Assembly (NCBI GenBank): GCA_964036295.1
Contig: OZ038465.1
Coordinates: forward strand, 10,237,667-10,301,666
From: Plumapathes pennacea
Lineage: Eukaryota; Cnidaria; Anthozoa; Antipatharia; Myriopathidae
Direction: 5' to 3'
Length of the DNA: 64,000 nt
Part shown: in pieces, positions 57,201 to 64,000 of the stretch
How the letters are laid out: every line of letters begins with the position of its first letter
How positions within the stretch are numbered: position 1 is the stretch's first letter
Translations under genes and position numbers: made by a program
Notes under the pieces: model-generated
Databases searched by the model: none
Seen by the model: only the letters and a program-made list of their open reading frames with translations
Told to the model about the DNA's origin: nothing

Positions 57201-60200
57201 TATGTACAGTGCATGTACCAAACTAGCAGTATATTTTTTGCTGGTAAATTTATGCACAAATGCTGGGCCATGAACTGCTGGTGATTTCTGTTCTCTTCCA
57301 GTCTTTTCTGACCATTCAAGCTAAATTCATTCTTGTTTCTTTTTAGTTTATATCAGCACAACTTGATTACCATAGAAGAGCAGTAGCTATCCTGGAAAAG
57401 GTTGTTCCCTCACTCAAGGAAAAAGTGGGTAAGTGCCCTAACTGAACTGTTCATTTTTACTCCCACCAAGTTACATACCAGTACACTATACACACAAATG
57501 CTGTTCCACTGTACTTCAGATTTTTCTGTCATATACAAAATGGATTTGAATGACTGGAATTTAATGATATCTTATTTCTCTCCTTTTTTGAGAATCTACT
57601 GCAAGGGTAGGTATCCTTCATCCTTGAACAATAATCATAGTCACTGATTTCCCCCCATATTTTTCTTTATAGGTGGATCTGTTTTACAGCCTGTGTTTGG
57701 TTCACCATTGGATGACCACCTTAGAATTCATGACAGGGAGATATCATTTGTCATCCAGGAATGTCTGACTTTCCTCTATGCATTTGCCATGGACGTAGAG
57801 GCATGTCCAGTACCCATCATATCATAAAGTACACTTCACTCAGTCCTTACTTATTAGCTTATAACACATTTAAGAATGTTAAATTGCCAAATTTCTGCAC
57901 TGCAAGTATGTAATCTCCTGGTGATTCTACTTTGCAGGGTTTGTTCCGTCTAGCAGGAAGTGCACTAAAGATTAGGAAACTCAAGGTGGGTATGGCTTGT
58001 AGCCCAAGTTGCAAGGGGGGAGGGGTGATAGGGGTTGTTGTCTTTTGTAAATACTGTATCAGCATCTAAATGAGGATATCCTGTTTTATTATATAGACAT
58101 GAGTGTTTTACTGGAAAATATACCGTGCGTAAAATCCACATGAAACTACATCTGGGACCCGAGTGGCGTATTTTCCATATCCTCACTAGTGAGGATATTG
58201 TTGGCATCATTTCCCGCTTGTTTGTGCAATTTCTCATAAAACACTCATGTCTAATATAATAAAAAGAAAATGACACGGCGGCTTGAAGATATGGATTTTA
58301 TTTTCTCGTGGTAAAAACAATATTTTACTCACTCGCGAAGTGCTCGTTCGTAAAATATTATTTTTACCACTCGAAAATAAAATTCATATCTTCGTGCTGC
58401 CGTGTAGTATCCTCTATGTCTTGAATAGAATACAGTTTATCATCTTTGTACATGTAACATTGATTTGGATGTACCACTGTATAGTATTGACTTCTTTATT
58501 ATCTCACTTCTGACCATGCAGTTGCTTAAGTACATGGAGTTGGCAGGAAAACAGACTGTGTTTTCATTAATGTACAAACAGCAGACAGGATATTTAGAGA
58601 CTACTCAAATTCTACTTGTGTTCTTTACAGGCTGGATTTGATGCAGGGCTGGTAGATCTGACAGAGTTTGAGAATGATGTCCATGTTGTAACAGGTACTG
58701 TACCATCCTATTGGCTGAACTACAATGTACATGTAAGTGTTTCAATTAAACACAACAGACTAAAAAGGATACTGGGACACTTGGATCGATTCAGTATGTT
58801 ATTGATCTTCACACTGATCAAGCGATGAATATTAGTTGATGGTAGATCATGGATCATGATTGCTATGTTCATAGCGAAAGATAGTCGATGAGAGTTGATA
58901 ATAGTGCCTGATAGTTCGTCTTCAAACAGTCGCTAGACTTTGAACTCGCATATAAACTATCAGCACCGTTTGATTGGAGCTTTGGAGCGCTCTGAGATCG
59001 ATCAGAGATTCGGGGACTGCATGTTGACATTTGGCATCGAACGTCCTACGGTTTGAAGTTGTGTATTGAAAAGTTGAATACGACTGCAAGAAAGAGCAGT
59101 ATTGCTACAGTACCAATGTGAAAGCTTCTTACAGTGGGCTTCATAGAGGGGCACCAACGTTGGGTCTTGGGTGTGGACAAAGATTTTGTTACCGTAATAA
59201 GTCTAATAAGCGCCCTGCTTCCAATAAGCACCATGTCCCTAATAAGCGCCCTCCCTCGAGGTTCCAATATTAAACAAGTGCCCTGGGCGGTTATTAGAAT
59301 CATTAGGGTAAGTGCTAAACCATAAGGGTATAAACAGTACTATTGAATTGAGATGGCACACAACTTAATCAGGATAATTTTTGTTTCTGTTCATCGTTGC
59401 TTGGTTTTTGCTTCTCCTCAGGAGCCTTGAAACAATATCTGAGAGAGTTACCCGAGCCACTCATGATGTACTCTCTTTATGATGAATGGATAAAGGCCTT
59501 CAGGTTTGTGAGAAGCTCCGAATCTTATCCTTCTTCGTCTGTGAGTCGGTGTATAATGGAATGCTAACACTTGTGAAAAACTACTTTTTAGACTACATTG
59601 CAAAGCAACAGATAAAATTCGCTCCGACGAAGGGCTAACACTTGAAACGTCCGCTGACAGTTCTGTAACAGCGTTTATCGTACGGTTTATCACCACGCTG
59701 ACGTAGTCAAAGTCAATTTCTACTAAGTATTAGCATTTCATTGTATCTTTGCATCAGTTACTGTACTTCATAACTGCGAAGATGGTTTTTTACGTTCTCT
59801 GTTCACAGTTTGTATCTATATGTGTGAGCTTTATCACACATAAATCAAACTATCCCTTTGTTTTCTTTGTTCCTCACAGCATTCAGGATGGTGGGGCCAG
59901 ACTGCAAGCATACTGGACTCTTGTAGAGAGGCTAAGCCCCAGCCACAAGGCGAATCTAAGGTGCGTCCCAGTGTAATCCGAAGTGGCGCAGGAACCTGTG
60001 GGCTGTCCTCCCTTTCTTTGTAGTAGGGTTTACTGGTCGTTGTAAGGAGGTGGCCCTTGTGGGGAGGTATTAAGGTGTAATATGACGCCGATTACGTGGT
60101 CGTTGTGGAGAGGTTATTTTGGGGGTTGGGGGCTCCTGTTGCAAAGAGGTGGTCGTTGAGGTAGGGTTTATTAAGAGTGAACGTATGGATTCAGTGGCAT

Positions 60201-62972
60201 CCTGGATGAAAACCCTGGCCGTTTTGGAGAGGTAGCCGTTGCAGGGAGACGACAGTTAGTGGTGGTCCGACTGTAACATTACAGTACATTTATGATGTAT
60301 GATGTTTTTCAAACTTGCTATATTCATGGATACGTGAGCTGCACTTTCCAAAACCTTCAAAACAATGGCAGCCAATAAAGAAGCAGTACATGCTGGACCA
60401 AGCCATAGAAACAAATTGCTCATTCTTTTTAAATAATCACCCACAATCCACCATACCATAAAAGTATTATATTTCAAGGCATCCAGATCAGCACTAGCCG
60501 AAATCCATTGATTCCATGATTCTTGTATTTGTATCTTTAGATACTTGATCTCATTCTTGGGGAAGGTAGCGGCACAATCAGACACGAACAAAATGAGCGC
60601 CAGTAACATCGCCATTGTCATAGCACCGAATATCATCTGGTCGCAGCAAGATGATGGGTAAGACTCTTCTATTTCTCATCTGCATGTTGTCAGTTCCTGT
60701 TTGGAGGCATTCAAGCAAGTTTTATATGGTGTTGTAGATTTACCGCTCTCACTCCCTAGCTCAAAAAAAATAAATAAATAAAAAATAATAATAATAATAA
60801 AACAGATTCTCCCAACCTTTTAAGAAGAAAATGTACGAGTGATGTAACGAGAATTGATAGTTTAATCAGCTTTCACAGCCAAGTTCTCCTTGGTGTATAG
60901 ATATATTGTTTGTGATAAACTGAAGCAAAAACTCTTAGTAGTGACAGGGTTAAAAAGGGTGGCAACTCTTTTTCTAAGTTGATCCATTCCCTAATCCTAC
61001 TCATATGGCATTAGAAGGTGAAAGCAAGTGTGTTATAGTTTTCTGTGTAGGCCATAGCGGAGCATTTCCCAGAATGCGAAAAGGGAACAAGACTGCGTCT
61101 TTTGTGAATATTTTAAACTAGAATTTAGTGTGTGTTCTGGACGATTGCATGCGAGTAATTTTGGGTCATGCTTCTCGTGAAAGCTGATTTAGGAAAGTGG
61201 TTTAAAATTGAAGTTACGGAAGTGTTGAAGTACGGAAGTTGCATGTTAGTCACACGCTGTAAAATAATATGCGCGGGTGTTACACGTCTCAAAATGCGTA
61301 CACGCGTGAAACACTTAGGCAACTCTAAAAATGCAATATGTAAGAGTCGGAACGATTAGCGCGCACTCGCGAATAGAGGTGCTGTTACGCGCGGGCAGTA
61401 CTGTATTTACGCAGAATTATGCGTGAAATGCAATACCTGGCAGTAATTGAAATAATCGTTCAATGTTTGCTCTCTCTCTGTTTAGAAGTGTCAATGTTCA
61501 TCATACGGGCATACTCTCAGGCATCGTGGAGTCTTTAATCCAGCACCACAATTGGTTTTTTCCAGAAGGTAACCAAGAGACACACAGGCAGAGAGACAGA
61601 AGTAGTTGTTCATGATTTTGTATGAACCATTGAATTATACTTTGGGGACTTTTTTTTTTTTTGTGCAATATCGTCTGGACAACTACGGGGCTTTCAAATC
61701 TCAGCTGTCCTGCATTTAAGTCTATCTGAATGTCCATTTGGTGTTGCTGGGGCACAGTTGTTCAAAACTTGATCTTAAAATGTAAACCAGGATTATCAGA
61801 TTCCTTTTCTCGACCTCTTGGCCAACAGACTGTAGGGTTTTGATGCCCCAAGGGCTTGTTCTAGCTCAAAACGTATCAAAGAAGTCGTGTTGTGAACGAA
61901 ACCTTCCTAGAAATGACGAAGAAGTTTGGTCCTAATCCAGGATTTTTCTGTGCTTTGAATAATTCGACCGCGTTTTTTCTTTCCTTTTTTTTTTGTTTTT
62001 TTGTTTGTTTGTTTGTTTGTTTGTTTGTTTGTTTTATTCTTAGAAATTGACTTTACCAGACGGAAACCACTCTTAGGTAGCACAAATGGCACCAGTGTTG
62101 TCGCCATGACGACGAAACCACAAGCGAACTCACCAAAGGATATGCATTGTGTGTCCGGCGGGTTGTTGGAAGAGGTTCTGGTGGATCTTAACGAGTCCAG
62201 GTGAGTGTGTAGCTACACATGACTCACTCACAGTCATGTGCAGTTGACGGGGCACCGCTAAAACGATCACGACGAATAAAGTGATGTATAAACAAACCAA
62301 AGTCAGGCAAGTCCCTCTGTTTATGCAGGATTAACTAATTTTTTTCTTTGTCCTGTTGGCCAACAAACTGCAAGATTTTGTTCAAGGACCAGCTAAAAAG
62401 CTTCTTTTAGCTCAAAAGTTGTCAAGCAAGACTTCCCGATTTTCAGGCCTCAAAGTGACAAAACGTTTGCTGCTAATCAAGGATTAGACTAATTGCCCTT
62501 TGAACAACCGGACCCTGAGCTTGAGTGTGAAAGTGGCTTATTGTCTGGCGAATGTCGTAGCTCGATTCATTTCAGTCGCGTTATTTGGCATTGGTAATGA
62601 ATAACACGTTCTAACACAAACTGACTAACTCATCTAAGCGCAGACCTACACACAAATGGTTTTTGCGAGTCAAGAACATTTTTAACGTTTGGTTCATTGC
62701 TTGTTTGTAGTGTTGCACCAAAAGGAGACAACGCTTTGCTTTCAATGGCAGCCAGAGAACATTATGACAATGAAATTGGGACCTCTAAACCAAAGACAAC
62801 ACCCCCACCTCCACCAGAAAAGAAAAAGCCAATCCCTGTACAAGTAAAGTTCCTTGGATCTAGCACTGCAACGTCTCCCACATCAATTGTACTCCCCAGC
62901 AAACCAACAGCTGTCCACAAACCCACAACTAGTCCACCCCCGCCTCCGGGACCTCGACCCGTGAAGAAATAG
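50574..62972 (+). CDS. ARHGAP17: BAR-RhoGAP of the ARHGAP17/ARHGAP44 (nadrin/RICH) family, 19 exons
   Basis: This family binds curved membrane through a BAR domain and stimulates GTP hydrolysis by Cdc42 and Rac. Exons: 50574-50626, 50796-50835, 51948-52049, 53697-53777, 54465-54541, 54890-55001, 55557-55633, 55823-55943, 56913-56981, 57347-57428, 57673-57800, 57938-57985, 58631-58694, 59422-59503, 59880-59960, 60541-60657, 61486-61568, 62044-62200, 62711-62972. The sum is 1836 nt (611 residues). The start MKKQFYRVKQLADQ is nearly identical to vertebrate nadrin and anchors residue 1. BAR spans about 1-270 and RhoGAP about 279-470, with the arginine finger in GLFR (Arg318), LKQYLRELPEPL (354-365) and NKMSASNIAIVIAPN (422-436). 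The tail is short, with two PPPPP clusters. Exon 4 (27 codons) has no counterpart in vertebrate nadrin. The intron after exon 11 appears to use a GC donor. Gene symbol is by family; it may be co-orthologous to ARHGAP44. Confidence 0.93.
53101..53262 (+). repeat. Dispersed repeat family B, copy 2
   Basis: It contains AGCTCAAAATGCAGA, CAACCTTTAAGAAG, GTATGAGTG and TAATGACAATT in the same order as 31976-32190. It lies in RhoGAP intron 3. Confidence 0.6.
53814..53837. repeat. C homopolymer run
   Basis: About 24 C residues lie 37 bp after the donor of RhoGAP exon 4, inside the intron. Confidence 0.85.
54239..54284. repeat. (AAAT)n microsatellite
   Basis: About ten AAAT units, slightly interrupted at the start, in RhoGAP intron 4. 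Confidence 0.85.
55068..55246. repeat. Probable MITE remnant in RhoGAP intron 6
   Basis: It is bounded by ACAGTGGAATCCC and GGTTCAACTGTA, roughly inverted ends, with internally repetitive TTCGTTA/GTTATA words. The edges are approximate. Similar internally repetitive stretches occur at about 59120-59300 and 60010-60270. Confidence 0.4.
56091..56122. repeat. Short hairpin next to a MITE
   Basis: AAGATGGACACC and GGTGTCCATCTT are perfect complements separated by a short spacer. The larger MITE begins 27 bp later. Confidence 0.65.
56149..56526. mobile_element. 378-bp MITE with long inverted termini in RhoGAP intron 8
   Basis: GGCCTCTTCATATGAGCCCG on the left faces CGGGCTCATATGAAGAGGCC on the right. 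The match continues through GTTGACCGGGC and GCCCGGTCAAC, giving over 30 bp of terminal inverted repeat. The interior repeats AGCCCGGTTAACCGGG-type words several times. It encodes no protein. Confidence 0.88.
58094..58405. mobile_element. Two adjoining foldback elements in RhoGAP intron 12
   Basis: The first has perfect 17-bp inverted termini, TAGACATGAGTGTTTTA (58094) and TAAAACACTCATGTCTA (58237). The second, 58273-58405, has arms starting ACACGGCGGCTTGAAGATAT and ending TTCGTGCTGCCGTGT, with long A/T-rich complementary stretches between them. They may be two insertions or one compound element. Confidence 0.78.
59552..59745. mobile_element. Element carrying the repeat core, RhoGAP intron 14
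   Basis: The ends TATAATGGAATGCTAACACT and AGTATTAGCATTTCATTGTA are inverted repeats with about four mismatches. The core GCTCCGACGAAGGGCTAACA at 59621 is followed by CTTGAAACGTCCGC and matches 12832 and the palindrome at 32548-32738. Further on, CACCACGCTGACGTAGTCAA also matches the flank of the palindrome (CACCACGCCGACGCAGTCAA). Confidence 0.75.
60742..60955 (+). repeat. Dispersed repeat family B, copy 3
   Basis: It has CTCACTCCCTAGCTCAAAA, then an AAT-rich insertion, then CAACCTTTTAAGAAGAAAAT and GAGTGATGTAACGAGAATT. The order matches 31976-32190. It lies in RhoGAP intron 16. Confidence 0.7.
61749..61972. mobile_element. MITE copy 1 flanking RhoGAP exon 18
   Basis: It starts GGGGCACAGTTGTTCAAAAC, a terminus like that of 43419-43562, and contains CTTGGCCAACAGACTG and TAGCTCAAAACGTATCAA. 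These are shared in order with 62325-62515. The right end is degraded near TGCTTTGAATAATTCGACCG. Confidence 0.6.
61988..62033. repeat. (TTTG)n tract just before RhoGAP exon 18
   Basis: A T-rich stretch with about seven GTTT units ends 10 bp before the exon 18 acceptor (TTCTTAG). It therefore doubles as the pyrimidine-rich tract of the splice site. Confidence 0.8.
62325..62515. mobile_element. MITE copy 2 flanking RhoGAP exon 18
   Basis: GTTGGCCAACAAACTGCAAG and TAGCTCAAAAGTTGTCAA match copy 1. The right end, GCCCTTTGAACAACCGGACC, is a better-kept terminus. The 5' edge is approximate. Confidence 0.6.
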
Positions 62973-64000
62973 ATAGAAGATACAGCCCTTCACCAAGATT
63001 GAGTTACAAGGTGTTGTTGGAAGAGCAGTGAAGTACGACAGGCAGTTTATAGACTTGCTGGTGAATCAGGACCACAGTAGAGTCCCTATGCCATCCTCAA
63101 TAGAATTTTGTGGATTGGACAACCGTGCAAAGCTCAGGAGACGAGCAGTGCAGTATTTTTGGACCATGTCCGTAAGTAGCAATGTGTCAGGCCATGATGA
63201 ATAGCACGTGATGACTGTTCGATCAGCACGTGCCGCGGACTCGAGAGACAAACCCAAACCTTTACTGCGATTCTATGTTTACCCTTAATCTGCCCTCATG
63301 GTACTTTTTATACATTTTTATTACTTCAAGATAGGTTTATTTTTGTCGTTAGTACTGTACATTTTATGATAGATTAATATTTTTGGTTTATGTTAAAATA
63401 GATGTAGATTGTGGGAGAAATTGTGGAAAGAAATATGGCCCGATTTAGACGACGCTTGTCACTGCGCAGCATCTAAAGCAAATGAGCAAAAGCCATTGTT
63501 TGAGCTAACTTACATTATATTCGGTGCATGTGAAGAGCGACGTTTGAACTGGGTCTAAGACTGACTCGTATGTCATGTAAAGCAAGCCGGCGCAATGCAA
63601 GTAATGTCAACGTGTAAAATTTGTGAAGCAAAGTTGTGGAAAACATTCTTTGCGCTTGCTTTACATTACTGTGTGAGTCAACTTTTAAGCGGCTAGCGCA
63701 AACGCAAGCGCAAGAGAATAGGAAAGTTTCTTTTGCAGTTGCGTTTGCGTTTGCTTCACCAAATTTACCTTGTGAACCGGTCGCTTGCGTTTGCTTTACT
63801 CGTGTGAACCAGCCTTTAAGGGTGTCGGGTATCAGTAACAGATCCACTCTACAATACCATGGAAACACGGATTTTTCTATTCCTAATTTTAAGTTTAGTT
63901 ATGAGAATCCTCTCACTGCGTAAGTAAAATAGTATGGCTTTATTTTCAAGAGGGAGGGGTGGGTGGGTGAGATTAGCAGCCAATGAAGTATTACGAAAAT
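62973..64000. other. RhoGAP 3' UTR and downstream sequence, with a repeat at about 63585-63830
   Basis: I see no AATAAA on the plus strand in this last kilobase, so the RhoGAP transcript end is not placed. From about 63585 to 63830 the sequence is repetitive, with GCAAACGCAAGCGCAAG facing CTTGCGTTTGC words and GTGTGAACCAGCC near the end, which suggests another MITE fragment. No coding frame of note. Confidence 0.5.

Noticed and set aside
59046..59303. 85-codon minus-strand frame
   Set aside because: It lies in RhoGAP intron 13 and overlaps repetitive TAATAAGCGCCC-type sequence.

Overview
This is a eukaryotic window, most likely from an anthozoan cnidarian, probably a stony coral. Five protein-coding genes can be read with confidence. 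Four have introns with consensus splice sites, one is intronless, and they sit among abundant small inverted-repeat (MITE-like) elements and microsatellites. I infer the organism from the gene set (two noggin paralogues, a BAR-RhoGAP) and from the repeat style. No single diagnostic sequence proves it.

Region 1 (1-17.4 kb) holds a convergent pair of BMP antagonists. A two-exon noggin (4242-10221, +) faces an intronless noggin (16681-17367, -). The first has an unusually basic loop and two extra cysteines. The second keeps the plain nine-cysteine noggin pattern. A MITE hairpin carrying AATAAA lies 39 bp past the stop of the first gene. Between the two genes, at about 11.9-12.05 kb, is a promoter-like cluster of ETS, CRE, E2F and NRF1-like motifs with no assigned gene.

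Region 2 (17.4-34 kb) has no gene I can name. It contains a 177-bp three-copy tandem repeat, a 191-bp near-perfect palindrome, several MITE remnants, and two weak candidate exons (28011-28135 + and 29411-29553 -). It could be noggin regulatory sequence, but nothing here proves that.

Region 3 (34-64 kb) is compact and gene-rich. SLC25A10, the mitochondrial dicarboxylate carrier, is on + with 13 exons (34039-40980). A single-pass transmembrane adaptor resembling PAG/Cbp is on - (43683-50034). A BAR-RhoGAP of the ARHGAP17/ARHGAP44 (nadrin/RICH) type is on + with 19 exons (50574-62972). The adaptor and the RhoGAP are head-to-head across a 539-bp shared promoter containing a YY1/ETS motif. The carrier and the adaptor are convergent.

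All exon models were built by hand from splice consensus, reading frame and family similarity. The exon lengths of the carrier (915 nt) and the RhoGAP (1836 nt) sum to exact multiples of three ending in a stop. One exon edge of the adaptor remains uncertain.
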